DNA of 64,000 nucleotides from Enterococcus sp. 4G2_DIV0659 (GCF_002140715.2 NZ_NGLE02000001.1:1235001-1299000); one strand, 5' to 3'; positions 7,570-16,615 are shown, counted from the stretch's first letter. A program made the numbers and translations. Notes: generated by a model from the letters alone, not told the origin.

Positions 7570-8673
7570 CTAATTAAGTCGTTCAGGCATCATTCCTTCT
7601 AAAAATGCCCAAACACCATTACTGATTCTTAACTCTTCTTGATCATAGTGTGAAAGTTCTGTCCGAATCAAGTGGTCTTGTTTATCTAAAACTTTTTGCG
7701 CCCAATGTGGATCAATCAATACTGCTCGTCCCACTGCTGCTAAGTCTGCAGAGGTTAAAATAGACTCAACATCTGCTCCATTCCTAATATCGCCAACACC
7801 AATTAGTGGGAGACGACCATTAATTGTTTCATTTATATACGCAATAATTGGTTTGTCTTTGAACGCATCATTTACAGAATGATTTCTATAGTTGCCAACA
7901 GATAAGTGCAAATAATCTAGTGGTTTATTAGACAACTGATCCACTAAATACAACGTATCACTTAAACGAATCCCTGGTTCTTCGTACTCTTCTGGCGAAA
8001 AGCGATACCCAACAATAAAGTCTTTAACACCTGATTCATCTACTACACTTGTCACGCCATCTACAAGTTCATTAATAAATTTGATTCTTTTTTCTAGTGT
8101 TCCGCCCCAATCATCTGTTCGTCGGTTCGAATGTGGAGAGAAAAATTGTTGAATTAAGTACGTATTTGCACCGTGGATTTCTACACCATCAAAACCTGCC
8201 TTGATGGCTCTTTCTGTCGCTTTTTTAAAACTATCTAAAATAGTAAAAATTTCTTCCTCGGTCAATTCTCTAGGCGTCTGTGCATCTGGTCTTTGTGCAG
8301 CAACCGCACTTGGTGCAACAGGTTGATTTCCCCCTAACACCTTAGAATCCGTCATTCGTCCAGCATGAAAAATCTGAAGAATCGCTTTCGTATGGTTTTT
8401 CTTGATCGCAGCAGCTAATTTAGAAAGCCCTGGAATAAAACGGTCATCATATACACCTAATTCACCTTCCCAGCCTTTCCCACTTTCGTGTACATTGGCC
8501 GCTGCAGTGATCACTGCGCCAACTTCCCCAGAACGTAACTCATAATGAGCAATCTCATCATTTGTTACTACCCCATCAAAAAAAGACATTTTAGTGGTCA
8601 TAGGTGCAACAACCAGTCTATTTTTCAAATGCAATCCTCGTTTAAATGTAATTCCTGATTCTAATTTATCCAT
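7570..8673 (-). CDS. NADH:flavin oxidoreductase, old yellow enzyme family
   Basis: A 367-residue TIM-barrel flavoprotein of the OYE family. Visible marks are the N-terminal LKNRLVVAPMTT strand, the QIFHAGRM loop, and the substrate/FMN region FDGVEIHGANTYLIQQFFSPHSN followed by RRTDDWGG. Near the C-terminus are GVGDIR and LAAVGRAVLIDP, which bind FMN phosphate. Such enzymes reduce activated C=C bonds with NAD(P)H in the cytoplasm; the physiological substrate is unknown. The start is ATG at 8673 after AGGAGGAAATTCAA, not the in-frame ATG 11 codons upstream. The adjacent marR gene on the same strand suggests regulation by electrophiles or oxidants, which is inference. Confidence 0.9.
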   Translation of the reverse strand: MDKLESGITFKRGLHLKNRLVVAPMTTKMSFFDGVVTNDEIAHYELRSGEVGAVITAAANVHESGKGWEGELGVYDDRFIPGLSKLAAAIKKNHTKAILQIFHAGRMTDSKVLGGNQPVAPSAVAAQRPDAQTPRELTEEEIFTILDSFKKATERAIKAGFDGVEIHGANTYLIQQFFSPHSNRRTDDWGGTLEKRIKFINELVDGVTSVVDESGVKDFIVGYRFSPEEYEEPGIRLSDTLYLVDQLSNKPLDYLHLSVGNYRNHSVNDAFKDKPIIAYINETINGRLPLIGVGDIRNGADVESILTSADLAAVGRAVLIDPHWAQKVLDKQDHLIRTELSHYDQEELRISNGVWAFLEGMMPERLN

Positions 8674-8727
8674 TTGAATTTCCTCCTCCTGAACTTGCAT
8701 GCGCATGCATCTATATTTAGAATAACC

Positions 8728-8763
8728 AAAAAAGGACTAAAAAGCAATGTTTTAGTCCTTTAT
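8728..8763 (-). terminator. Terminator after marR gene
   Basis: AAAGGACTAAAA and TTTTAGTCCTTT form a perfect stem that overlaps the last codons of the MarR gene and is followed on the minus strand by TTTTTT. It separates marR from the downstream oxidoreductase. Confidence 0.7.
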
Positions 8764-9128
8764 TTAAAATTTTCTTCTAAGATAGCCTGTACATCTTTTT
8801 CAATCGCTATTAATTCTTCTAATCCTTGATCTGTTAAATCAACATAAAATCCACGCTTATCAGCAGAACAATCTTTTTTTATAATCACTTGAGGCTCTTT
8901 TTCTTCTAAACGTTTAATCAGACGGGACAACGCACTTTGACTTAAACACAAATAGTTTCCTAGATCATTCAAGCGCATATGGCATCCATTTTGATGAAGT
9001 TGATATAATGCATAATACTCACTAATCGTCAGTTGGCTTTTTTTCTTTAACACGTCTTCTAATTTTTTTTCGACAGTAGAATGTTTTTTTGTATAATCTA
9101 ACCACTGTGAAATCAGAGGTGTATCCAT
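8760..9128 (-). CDS. MarR-family transcriptional regulator
   Basis: A 122-residue winged-helix protein. The recognition region MRLNDLGNYLCLSQSALSRLIKRLEEKE (about 52-80) and the wing with DKRGFYVDLTDQG (about 94-107) are characteristic of MarR. It is somewhat shorter than the usual 140-150 residues, with short terminal dimerisation helices. A Cys lies in the recognition helix region (NYLCLS) and another in the wing (KKDCSADKRG). These could make it redox-sensitive, as in OhrR/YodB-type relatives, but that is speculation. It sits just upstream of the flavin oxidoreductase on the same strand, a common pairing for electrophile-responsive reductases. Confidence 0.88.
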   Translation of the reverse strand: MDTPLISQWLDYTKKHSTVEKKLEDVLKKKSQLTISEYYALYQLHQNGCHMRLNDLGNYLCLSQSALSRLIKRLEEKEPQVIIKKDCSADKRGFYVDLTDQGLEELIAIEKDVQAILEENFK

Positions 9129-9235
9129 TTGATCATTCCTTGCTAATTATTCTCTTTAACAATTCCATTTTGCTTGTTTTTAGGAGAAATGTCAAAGGTT
9201 ACAAAAAATGACTATAAGGTCTGACGACTAAATAC

Positions 9236-10078
9236 CTAGCGTTTGACTTCTATTCTTTTCACATTGAACAAAGCAATTCCCAAGAAGACAAGACTTGAAA
9301 CAATAAGTAGCGCAATCGGGATGAACACCTCATGAGAATAGTTCATTACAATTCCTAACTCTTCTTGTACAACTTTCATCGCTTGTTGATCGGAAGAGGC
9401 AAAAGCATTTTCTGTAAAAATCCGTCTAATCAAAACAACCCCACTTGTCAGTGGAAAGTATTTAACCACTAATTGCGCTGTTTCAGGTAAGCTTCCTATC
9501 GGCACATAACAACCTGTTAAAAAGCCTAATAACGGCCCAATGATTGAGGTCATCGTAGAAAAAGTATCAATACGACGGAAAAAACTAGCAACAAAAAACA
9601 TAAACGCAGAAGAACAAAAAACGGTCAAAAGACTAACTAAAATCAACAAAGCAAACTGGCTTATAGATAAAAATGCACCATTTGAAATAAACACAAGGTA
9701 ACACTCAGCGACTAAAATAACCGCTATCGTAATCACAAATGAAATCAAGAAGGTACTAAAGAAATACCCCAACATGATTTTACTTTTAGAAATCGGCGAA
9801 ATCATAAAATCAGTATACACATTTCGTTCCTTATCACGAATCATCAAACTAACCGAACCTAGTGTAGAACTAGCAGAAGCAATGCCAATCACTCCTGCTA
9901 ACATCCAAGTATCTATCACTAATTGTGGATTAGCTAAAACAGACAGTTGTTTTACTAAGCTATCTCCTAATAAAAATACGTATAATACGATCATAATCAA
10001 TGCACCAATAAATGAACCGACAACGGCTTGTTTGTTTTTAAAAAATAATAGTAACCCTCTATACACTAATGCGTTCAT
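9236..10078 (-). CDS. ABC-2 type transporter permease
   Basis: A 280-residue membrane protein with six hydrophobic segments, and the motif YFPLTSGVVLIRRIF near 200 typical of ABC2_membrane permeases. It forms the membrane channel of an exporter with the ATPase encoded just upstream. The start codon lies inside the 3' end of the ATPase gene (20-base overlap), with AAGGAGAG before it, so the two are translationally coupled. The substrate is unknown. Together with the upstream LytTR and DUF3021 genes it resembles exporter modules under LytTR control in lactic acid bacteria. Confidence 0.88.
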   Translation of the reverse strand: MNALVYRGLLLFFKNKQAVVGSFIGALIMIVLYVFLLGDSLVKQLSVLANPQLVIDTWMLAGVIGIASASSTLGSVSLMIRDKERNVYTDFMISPISKSKIMLGYFFSTFLISFVITIAVILVAECYLVFISNGAFLSISQFALLILVSLLTVFCSSAFMFFVASFFRRIDTFSTMTSIIGPLLGFLTGCYVPIGSLPETAQLVVKYFPLTSGVVLIRRIFTENAFASSDQQAMKVVQEELGIVMNYSHEVFIPIALLIVSSLVFLGIALFNVKRIEVKR

Positions 10079-10814
10079 CTTGCTCTCTCCTTTTTTCGAC
10101 AGTGGTTAAAAAGACATCTTCTAATGTGCCACAATCATAGGCTTCCTTTAATTTTTCTGGTGTATTATAAGCCATAATTTGACCTGCCCCTAACATTAAA
10201 ATATTTGTTGAATCCCTCGCTTCTTCCATGTAATGAGTAGTCAAAACGATGGTCATTTTATATTTTTCCTTTAGTTTATGAATCAATTTCCACATATCCG
10301 CTCTAGAAACAATATCTAACCCTGTAGTTGGCTCATCCAAAAACAATAGTTTAGGTGTATTTAGTAAAGCTCTAGCGATATCTACCTTTCTTTTTTCACC
10401 ACCAGATAAAACACCGTAACGTTTGTTTAACAGATGCTGTCCTTGCACATCTGTTAACTTTTCATTCGCTAAGTCTTTCGCCTTCTTCCAATTATTTGTA
10501 TAAAAGTAAGCCCTTATTACTAAATTATCTCTGACTGACAACTCTTGATCTAAAATACTATTTTGAAAAACGACTGAAATCAGTGATTTATGTTCGATAG
10601 AATTGGAATCTAGTTGCTTGCCTTCTAGTAATATCTCACCTGAATTAGCTTTAGTTAATCCTAAGATCAATGAAATTAATGTAGATTTTCCAGCACCATT
10701 TGGTCCGAGAATTGAAAATAATTCTCCCTCTTGGATTGAAAAAGATATATCTTTTAAGACTTGTTGTTGATGGTACTTCTTCGCTATATTTGTAATCGTT
10801 ACAAGTTCTGCCAT
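10059..10814 (-). CDS. ABC transporter ATP-binding protein
   Basis: A 251-residue nucleotide-binding subunit. Walker A is GPNGAGKST (about 37-45), the Q-loop is VVFQNS, the signature is LSGGEKRK (about 138), Walker B is LLFLDEPTTGLD and the switch His is in LTTHYMEEA. It powers the ABC-2 permease encoded downstream. The start has an AAAGGAG site. The region upstream is separated from the DUF3021 gene by a strong bidirectional terminator, so this pair has its own promoter. Repeats of the form GGTTGCTTATAGTTGATT just upstream may bind the LytTR protein; this is weak evidence. Confidence 0.9.
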   Translation of the reverse strand: MAELVTITNIAKKYHQQQVLKDISFSIQEGELFSILGPNGAGKSTLISLILGLTKANSGEILLEGKQLDSNSIEHKSLISVVFQNSILDQELSVRDNLVIRAYFYTNNWKKAKDLANEKLTDVQGQHLLNKRYGVLSGGEKRKVDIARALLNTPKLLFLDEPTTGLDIVSRADMWKLIHKLKEKYKMTIVLTTHYMEEARDSTNILMLGAGQIMAYNTPEKLKEAYDCGTLEDVFLTTVEKRREQDERISV

Positions 10815-10917
10815 ATTATTTACTCCTTTGCTTTGGTTGATAAATCAACTATAAGCAACCGTTGAAGCAAAAACAATCGACTTTGTCTAAGTGGTCGAAA
10901 AAGGCAACTAAGATGCA

Positions 10918-10972
10918 AAAAAAGGAGTGTAAGACAAAAATAAAAAATACTTTTTGTCTCACACTCTAAAAC
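10918..10972. terminator. Bidirectional terminator
   Basis: GAGTGTAAGACAAAAA (10925-10940) pairs with TTTTTGTCTCACACTC (10951-10966) with one mismatch. It ends the LytTR-DUF3021 transcript before the ABC pair. Confidence 0.78.
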
Positions 10973-11094
10973 TGAATAAACGGTGGTACAAAAACAGCTC
11001 TTTAGAAAATAAGTCGAAATTTCTCGGAGCTAAACGTTTTGATGTGACCTCACTATAAAGTTGAATACATGGCTTGAAAATATCAGTTGTTTTT

Positions 11095-11502
11095 TCATCC
11101 CTTCTTTTTCTTTTGAATATACTGATTCATTTCATCAGCCTCTTTTTTATCATTACTGAACATAATAAATTTGATAAAGAAAAATATAAGTAAGACAATA
11201 ATAAAGTTGCTCACTAAGCCCTTGACCCCAAGCTCCCAGCTAAAGAAAAAATCGCCAATAATAATCATCATAAATATAATACCGATATAGATAAATTGAT
11301 TAACAATCATCCGTTGATTTGAGTATGTTTCGCGATCCTCAACCAGAAATAGCAGCAAGCCCGAAACGATAGAAACGAATAACGAAAATTCGATGATATT
11401 AAACAAAATTGCTTTATTTAATAGCAGATTCATAACAACTTGGATTGTAAAAACCATCGATGTTAGACGGAAAGCTTGTTTCAAATACGCAGCAATTTTC
11501 AT
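11095..11502 (-). CDS. DUF3021 membrane protein
   Basis: A 135-residue protein with four transmembrane segments and a charged C-terminal tail (MNQYIQKKKKG), as in the DUF3021 family. In Firmicutes these proteins are encoded next to LytTR DNA-binding proteins. In streptococcal HdrM/BrsM-type systems the membrane protein restrains the partner regulator. Here the gene overlaps the LytTR gene by ATGA, so the two are translationally coupled, which supports the same two-protein logic. What signal it senses is unknown. Confidence 0.82.
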   Translation of the reverse strand: MKIAAYLKQAFRLTSMVFTIQVVMNLLLNKAILFNIIEFSLFVSIVSGLLLFLVEDRETYSNQRMIVNQFIYIGIIFMMIIIGDFFFSWELGVKGLVSNFIIVLLIFFFIKFIMFSNDKKEADEMNQYIQKKKKG

Positions 11503-11948
11503 TTTTTACGCTCCATTCCTAGCCCTTTTTTTAAATCTGGCACATATTTTCTAGATATAGCCACTCGCTCCTCATTGGTTAATAACGCTTCAAAACGACC
11601 ACTAAAAGTAGGAGAGATTGCTTTAATCGCTTCGATATTGAGCAACATAGATTTTGATGTTCGGATAAATTTAAATGGTGCTAATTGCTCTTCCAGTTGA
11701 TATAATTTATCACTACTTTGACAGACTAAATCTTGAGTATAAATAAAGCTTTTTTTATCCACTACTTCAATATAAAGAATGTCGGAAATAGGTAATTTGT
11801 AGAGCGAACCCGCTTCTTCTCCTAGAAGAAATTGGTCTTCTTTATTTAAGATGGCTAATACATTTTCCAATGCGGGTGTTAGTTTATGAACCTTAAATTT
11901 AGCTAGTTCCTCTTCATTAGAGTCAATAAATTCAACGCTTGTTTTCAC
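11499..11948 (-). CDS. LytTR-domain DNA-binding regulator
   Basis: A 149-residue protein consisting mainly of a LytTR DNA-binding domain (about 45-145), with the patterns ISDILYIEVVDKKSFIYT, FIRTSKSMLLNIEAIKAISP and the final VAISRKYVPDLKKGLG. It has no receiver domain, so it is not a classical response regulator. Activity is probably set by the coupled DUF3021 membrane protein, as established for HdrRM/BrsRM pairs. Likely targets are its own operon and the ABC exporter downstream; this is inferred from position. Confidence 0.88.
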   Translation of the reverse strand: MKTSVEFIDSNEEELAKFKVHKLTPALENVLAILNKEDQFLLGEEAGSLYKLPISDILYIEVVDKKSFIYTQDLVCQSSDKLYQLEEQLAPFKFIRTSKSMLLNIEAIKAISPTFSGRFEALLTNEERVAISRKYVPDLKKGLGMERKK

Positions 11949-12030
11949 ATTTGTATCCTCTTTTATGGTTAATTTTGCTTATTATATCACATTTTATAAC
12001 GTAACTTTTCACTTCTCGAATCTTATACTT

Positions 12031-12522
12031 TTAAAGAATCGGAATATAAATATCCGTTAGACTAGTGTCTTTTAGATTCTTAGGTGGTTCTGTGATGTAC
12101 ATTTCAAATGGCACTGCATCTCTGGATTTAGCTTTGTCTTTAAACAACCATTCTTGATACATATACTGCCAAGCTTCACCATACTGAGTAGCAGATATAT
12201 CAAAATGCCCCACTCCAAATTTACCTGAAATACTGGATTCGCAAATAGTCCCACTTTCAATTACTTTTGCATCTTCTGAAATTGTCATTGCCACGCTAGT
12301 ACGAAGATTTTTCTCATTTGTAATAAATGGGTTGTCGTCATAGATCGTCAAAACCTTTGTTTGATCAGGAACAATTAGCTTATTTTCAGTCGCAAAGTCA
12401 AATAATTCCTTGAATAGTTTTCTACTATGTTTCCTAAACTCAACATAGCTCCCTCTAAATCGATTGTAGATAATTCGTTGGTTGTTTAGTTCTTCTGTGG
12501 TAATAGTGATTGGTTTAATCAT
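12031..12522 (-). CDS. GyrI-like small-molecule-binding domain protein
   Basis: A 163-residue protein matching the GyrI-like / AraC effector-binding domain: an N-terminal strand with RIIYNRFRGSYVEF, then a paired helix, IYDDNPFITNEKNLRTSVAM in the middle, and PFEMYITEPP near the end. These domains bind hydrophobic or cationic drugs. In many bacteria the domain is the C-terminal half of a Rob-type AraC regulator. Here it is a separate gene 43 bases after an AraC DNA-binding protein, with its own strong AAGGAGG site, so the pair works as a split regulator or the domain has become an independent drug-binding protein. Confidence 0.78.
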   Translation of the reverse strand: MIKPITITTEELNNQRIIYNRFRGSYVEFRKHSRKLFKELFDFATENKLIVPDQTKVLTIYDDNPFITNEKNLRTSVAMTISEDAKVIESGTICESSISGKFGVGHFDISATQYGEAWQYMYQEWLFKDKAKSRDAVPFEMYITEPPKNLKDTSLTDIYIPIL

Positions 12523-12565
12523 AATAATCGTCCTCCTTGTTTTTTAATCTCTCTTACAGCTCCTA

Positions 12566-12958
12566 TTATTCCATGAACCTATTTGCATTTCTTGACAATT
12601 CTTGCTGTTTTCTATATTTTATTGGACTTACACCAAAATGTTTTTTAAATGTTCGACTAAATGAACTAGAATCACCATAGCCATATTCCATAGCAACAGT
12701 GGTGATGGATATTTTAGGACTGACACATAAAAAAATGGCAGCGCGTTCTATTTTAACTCTAGTCACAAATTCATTGATTGTCTCTGTAGAGTATCTCTTG
12801 AAAATCCTATGAAAATGAAATTCAGATAATTTCGCGTGTTCTGCTAACTTCTTTAAAGACAGCGATTCTTTTAAGTTTTGTTCAATATAATCCTCTGTTT
12901 TATTTATTAAACGGATGTAGGCTTGCCTAGAAATCAGCTCTTTCGTTTGGTTGTTCAC
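12566..12958 (-). CDS. AraC-family DNA-binding regulator, HTH domain only
   Basis: A 130-residue protein containing only the two helix-turn-helix motifs of the AraC family: KESLSLKKLAEHAKLSEFHF then RIFKR, and ITTVAMEYGYGDSSSFSRTF then KKHFGVSPIKYRK. It has no ligand domain of its own; the likely ligand domain is the downstream GyrI-like gene. It could also act SoxS/MarA-like, controlled only by its level. The two genes form an operon on the minus strand. I see no clear target besides the operon. Confidence 0.85.
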   Translation of the reverse strand: MNNQTKELISRQAYIRLINKTEDYIEQNLKESLSLKKLAEHAKLSEFHFHRIFKRYSTETINEFVTRVKIERAAIFLCVSPKISITTVAMEYGYGDSSSFSRTFKKHFGVSPIKYRKQQELSRNANRFME

Positions 12959-13104
12959 TTTACTACACCTTATCTACTAATCACTCGTTGAACTTTAATG
13001 AAGAAGTAGTGATTAATCTTTCCTTATTTAATTTAGAGTCATTATAGCATAGCAAAAATACATCAATGAATGGAAGAGGGGACAACAGCATTGAACTTCT
13101 AGAT

Positions 13105-13152
13105 AAAAGAAAAAATCCACGAAAAATTTTTTCAAATTTTTGTGAATTTCTC
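13105..13152 (-). terminator. Terminator of the AbrB-DUF998 gene
   Basis: On the minus strand an AT-rich stem (AAATTCACAAAAATTT with AAATTTTTCGTGGATTT) is followed by T residues. It lies about 75 bases beyond the stop codon of the membrane protein gene. Confidence 0.55.
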
Positions 13153-13224
13153 CTTCGCTTTGATAACGGTGCTTCTATTCCAAGCGTTTATTCAGTTTTC
13201 CACTGCATAAGATACATTCAAAAA

Positions 13225-14409
13225 CTATTTTTCCTCTTCCACTTGTTTCACAGTTGTTCGGAAGGAGTTGTTCAAATTCTCAGCCATTTTCTGCAAGTTT
13301 TGAAGTAACAAAATGATCCAGCTAAAAGCCAGCATAAATGACAACAATTCAAATGCTGTCAGTGACAGATAACTCGTCCATTGAAATAATACAACCACTA
13401 CAACTAACACCGCTGCAATCATATAAGAAATCGATAAAAATTCTTTGGTTACATGAGGTAACAGCCACTTAATCCCCACAATCAAAACAACGATCAAATA
13501 AACAAGATAGCCAGCAACCTGATTATGAACCCCTTGAAACGGTCCTGTTTCTGTATAAGGAAATAACCCGACAGCTCCTAAATCCAACGCTGTCACTGTT
13601 AAAAGAATTCTCAAAATCAGCAAACGTTTACTATGAGGAATCGTTTTTTGCAGTTCAACAAACAGACTATCTATTAAAGCGACCATCAACAATGCCGAAA
13701 ACATCAACGTAACATTGAATTGCCAACTATTTTTCGCCTCAATCGTTCCTAAAAAGCTAAAATTAAATTGCCACCATTGATAATCTCTATTTGTAATCAT
13801 CGCAAGCAAGACACCACCAATAATCACAAAAATCAGCAACCTGGTCAACTTAGAAGGCGTAATCGATAAAGCCGAGTAAATCATAAAATAATTGACCGCT
13901 CCAACAAAGATGAAAAAAAGAAGCGTTGCAGTATATCGATCAAACGTAGCACCTGTAAAGACCAGATCAATGACTTTGAAAAAAACTAACAATGAAAAGA
14001 GTAAAATGACTATAAATGACAACAAAATCGCTGGAAAATTCCGCCAATAAATATCATTGGATTTCGTCGTGATTTGGTTTCTCTTGCCCTTCACGAAGAA
14101 AATCAAAAAACTGATCACACCACTTAACGTCCCCAGAGAAAGAACAAAGTTAGCAATGGAATAAGGTCCGACCAACGCAATTTGCGGTCGATTATAAACA
14201 AAGAAATAACCTAAAAAAAACAGGCTTACTATTATCGTCGGAATCAAAAACCATCTAAGTGACAATGTTTGATTGCCCGCTCGTTTCTTCTTAGGTTCAA
14301 TCACTATTTTTTGATCTTTAATACTCAACATTACTTCATCTTCATTTTCTAGCTGAAATTCCTGAACTATTTTTTCTGGTAATGTTATACTAAATTGCTT
14401 CTCTTCCAT
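13225..14409 (-). CDS. AbrB/MazE-like N-terminal domain fused to DUF998-like membrane protein
   Basis: A 394-residue protein. Residues about 3-42 read as a swapped-hairpin AbrB/MazE-type fold (FSITLPEKIVQEFQLENEDE then VMLSIKDQKIVIEPKKKR), a DNA-binding fold in other proteins. From about residue 50 there are about ten transmembrane helices resembling DUF998, with QVAGYLVYLIVVLIVG around 280. The start is the second ATG (14409), eight bases after AGGGGG. The N-terminus would be cytosolic and could tether a DNA- or protein-binding domain to the membrane. Function unknown. Confidence 0.7.
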   Translation of the reverse strand: MEEKQFSITLPEKIVQEFQLENEDEVMLSIKDQKIVIEPKKKRAGNQTLSLRWFLIPTIIVSLFFLGYFFVYNRPQIALVGPYSIANFVLSLGTLSGVISFLIFFVKGKRNQITTKSNDIYWRNFPAILLSFIVILLFSLLVFFKVIDLVFTGATFDRYTATLLFFIFVGAVNYFMIYSALSITPSKLTRLLIFVIIGGVLLAMITNRDYQWWQFNFSFLGTIEAKNSWQFNVTLMFSALLMVALIDSLFVELQKTIPHSKRLLILRILLTVTALDLGAVGLFPYTETGPFQGVHNQVAGYLVYLIVVLIVGIKWLLPHVTKEFLSISYMIAAVLVVVVVLFQWTSYLSLTAFELLSFMLAFSWIILLLQNLQKMAENLNNSFRTTVKQVEEEK

Positions 14410-14509
14410 GCCCATTCCCCCTACACATAACTTATCATCTCATAAATAGTATAGTTATCTTAGGTTAAATGCAACAAAAGGGCTCTTCTGCAAACAACAT
14501 TGTTCTTGC

Positions 14510-14950
14510 TTAGTTTATCGAATAACTCATAATATAATCCGTTGTTTTTAACGTCTTGTTTATTAGTGGTTCCGACTCTACTATAAAGCCACATTTTTCA
14601 TAAAATGGTCTAGCCGTTTCCCGCGCCTGTACTTTCAGTTCTTTATAGGCATTTTTTTTAAGGTCAGCGATAAGAAACGTAACTAAGCGCCTTCCATAGC
14701 CTTGATGTTGATAGACAGGTTCTACTGCAAATGCCGTTAAATTCGCAACGCCTTCTGCCCCTTTATAAACACTTAACGTTGCAATAATCCGATTGCCTGT
14801 TTCCCACCCATAAAAATCATTCTCTTTTTCAATTCTCAAATCCTCATCAAAAATATTTTTCCCCAAGGGCTTTCTTAACACCAAATTTCTAAGGTGTAAG
14901 GTTTGCTCGTAATAGGTTTTATCACTCGTTTTATATTTTATTAACTGCAT
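14510..14950 (-). CDS. GNAT-family N-acetyltransferase
   Basis: A 146-residue single-domain acetyltransferase. The acetyl-CoA binding motif A is visible as FAVEPVYQHQGYGRRLVTFLI (about 74-95, Q/RxxGxG/A type), followed by LKVQARETARPFYEKCGFIV, the conserved motif B. The N-terminus resembles ElaA/YjcF-like members (LRNLVLRKPLG). The substrate cannot be predicted. The ATG start has only a weak GAGTGTAT-like site upstream. No operon partner. Confidence 0.85.
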   Translation of the reverse strand: MQLIKYKTSDKTYYEQTLHLRNLVLRKPLGKNIFDEDLRIEKENDFYGWETGNRIIATLSVYKGAEGVANLTAFAVEPVYQHQGYGRRLVTFLIADLKKNAYKELKVQARETARPFYEKCGFIVESEPLINKTLKTTDYIMSYSIN

Positions 14951-15095
14951 ACACTCATCCTTTTTTTATTAATCCTATATTTACATCCACCTATTTTTTA
15001 CGTAGAATATGAATTACACGTCACAAAAAGGCGCTTTATATTGCCTTATATGCCGGATACACGCCCAATTATATCATGGAAAAGAGGAGCATTTA

Positions 15096-15965
15096 ATGAA
15101 AAAACCGTTGTTGCAAAGAAAATGGGTATGGATTGTATTTACACTAATCGTCGGGTTTACTTTCCTTATTTTCAATTCTGAAAGAAAATTTGAAGCACAA
15201 AAAAAGGAAAAAGCACGGCAAGAACTAAAACTGGAGAAAAAGGCCAAAAAGTTACTGAAAAATAAAATAAAAGTGCCCGATCCTTACTTTAAAACACAGG
15301 AACAAGTATCAGCAGAGTATAAAGCAAAAGGATTGAAAATCAACTACGTCGTTTCTAATTTTGATGATAAAGCGACAATAAATAAGCGTTTTTTAAGAAA
15401 AGGAGAATGTGATCAATTGTCTCAAGATAATGGAGCGACCTACTATAATAGCTCCGAAGTTGGACTAAAAAATGCTGGCTACTACGCTGAAAAAGGAGAC
15501 ACTATTATCATAGGTTATTCGGATCATGATTTTGATGGTACTAAAAAAGAAACACCTGCGCCGAAAAAGGCTAAAGAAACGGAGAAATCTACTCTCCCAT
15601 CCTCAACAAACGAAACATCCGAATCTAGTAACCAAAAGACGTCCGCAAAAAAGAACGCCTCACCATCACTTCCTGATGAGGTTGTTGACCAAGTAACTGA
15701 ATTGAACAATAAATATGATCGACTCATTGAAAAAGTCAAAGGATACGCAGCTACACCTAGTACCTACACACTGTCTGAATACTCAACATTTATGACCGAT
15801 TACACAGATATTATTACTGATTTTGGAGAACTCTCAGAAACCATCCAAGAATATGGTGGTGATATTTCTAGCTGGAAAGGGTACGATAGTTGGATGAAAA
15901 TAGTAGATAAAAATAATCAACTCCTGATTGAAACGGATAAATTACCTGCTGTATTTGCAGATTAA
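15096..15965 (+). CDS. Membrane-anchored extracellular protein of unknown function
   Basis: A 289-residue protein. One N-terminal transmembrane segment (about 10-28, WVWIVFTLIVGFTFLIF) is followed by a strongly basic helical stretch (about 35-65). Then comes a small folded region that contains the only Cys (KGECDQLSQDNGATYY), a Ser/Thr/Lys linker (about 160-205) and a helical C-terminus of about 85 residues. The start is ATG at 15096, preceded by AAGAGGAG; an upstream in-frame ATG has no site. The single N-terminal anchor and linker suggest exposure on the outer face. I do not recognise the family. Confidence 0.65.
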   Translation: MKKPLLQRKWVWIVFTLIVGFTFLIFNSERKFEAQKKEKARQELKLEKKAKKLLKNKIKVPDPYFKTQEQVSAEYKAKGLKINYVVSNFDDKATINKRFLRKGECDQLSQDNGATYYNSSEVGLKNAGYYAEKGDTIIIGYSDHDFDGTKKETPAPKKAKETEKSTLPSSTNETSESSNQKTSAKKNASPSLPDEVVDQVTELNNKYDRLIEKVKGYAATPSTYTLSEYSTFMTDYTDIITDFGELSETIQEYGGDISSWKGYDSWMKIVDKNNQLLIETDKLPAVFAD

Positions 15966-16076
15966 TTAATATTTTCCAACAAAATTAAATAAATTTTTCT
16001 AATTTTACTATTTTAAGATTTCATACGTTATGTTATTCTATTTTAGTAACAAATTTTTTAATAAAAAGGAGAAATT

Positions 16077-16487
16077 ATGGGAGTAAAAAGGTGGCCTGCA
16101 GTTAGCGTACTTTTAGCTATTGCAGTAAATGTTGTGAGTGTATTTTTACCGTTATATTCAGCGGGGTATCCAGGAAGTTCTACCTACATTACAGATAGCG
16201 GAGGCGGCGTTGGAAAGTTCGTGATAAGTATCTGTGCTTTTGTTGGTATCTGGTCGGTAGCAACTATTTTAACAAAAAAAAGATGGTTAAGCATATTAAC
16301 TGGAATTGTAAGTATTCTTAGTTCTATTGTTCTTGCATTAGTAAATAGCTTTTTTCTGTTTAGTTTTAACAGAATTGATATCACACCAGGTCAAGGGATG
16401 ATTCTACTATTTGTTGGCGCTGGGTTGTTATTTATTTGTGGGATAATCATGTTAGCGACTAGTAAGAAGCAAAAAATCCAAGTATGA
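16077..16487 (+). CDS. Small integral membrane protein, unknown
   Basis: A 136-residue protein with four predicted transmembrane helices (about 8-28, 45-62, 70-95, 105-128). A Gly-rich external loop GYPGSSTYITDSGGGVGKF lies after the first, and the cytosolic tail is basic (SKKQKIQV). It has an AAAGGAG site seven bases before the ATG and a strong terminator after it. It may be co-regulated with the membrane-anchored protein upstream (110-base gap). No family recognised. Confidence 0.65.
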   Translation: MGVKRWPAVSVLLAIAVNVVSVFLPLYSAGYPGSSTYITDSGGGVGKFVISICAFVGIWSVATILTKKRWLSILTGIVSILSSIVLALVNSFFLFSFNRIDITPGQGMILLFVGAGLLFICGIIMLATSKKQKIQV

Positions 16488-16566
16488 TTTTATCTAATCG
16501 TTCATTTTTTTAAACGTGACCAAGCTTATAAGTAATAGTTAATTTTATCATTATTTATTTGAATTT

Positions 16567-16615
16567 AAAGGGCGAAACAAAACTAACAATCCGTTTTGTT
16601 TCGCTCTTTTTCAAT
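16567..16615 (+). terminator. Intrinsic terminator
   Basis: AGGGCGAAACAAAAC and GTTTTGTTTCGCTCT pair almost perfectly and are followed by five T, ending the upstream small membrane protein gene. Confidence 0.85.

Noticed and set aside
13066..13308. 80-codon plus-strand frame
   Set aside because: It overlaps a terminator and the 3' end of the AbrB-DUF998 gene on the other strand and has no supported start.
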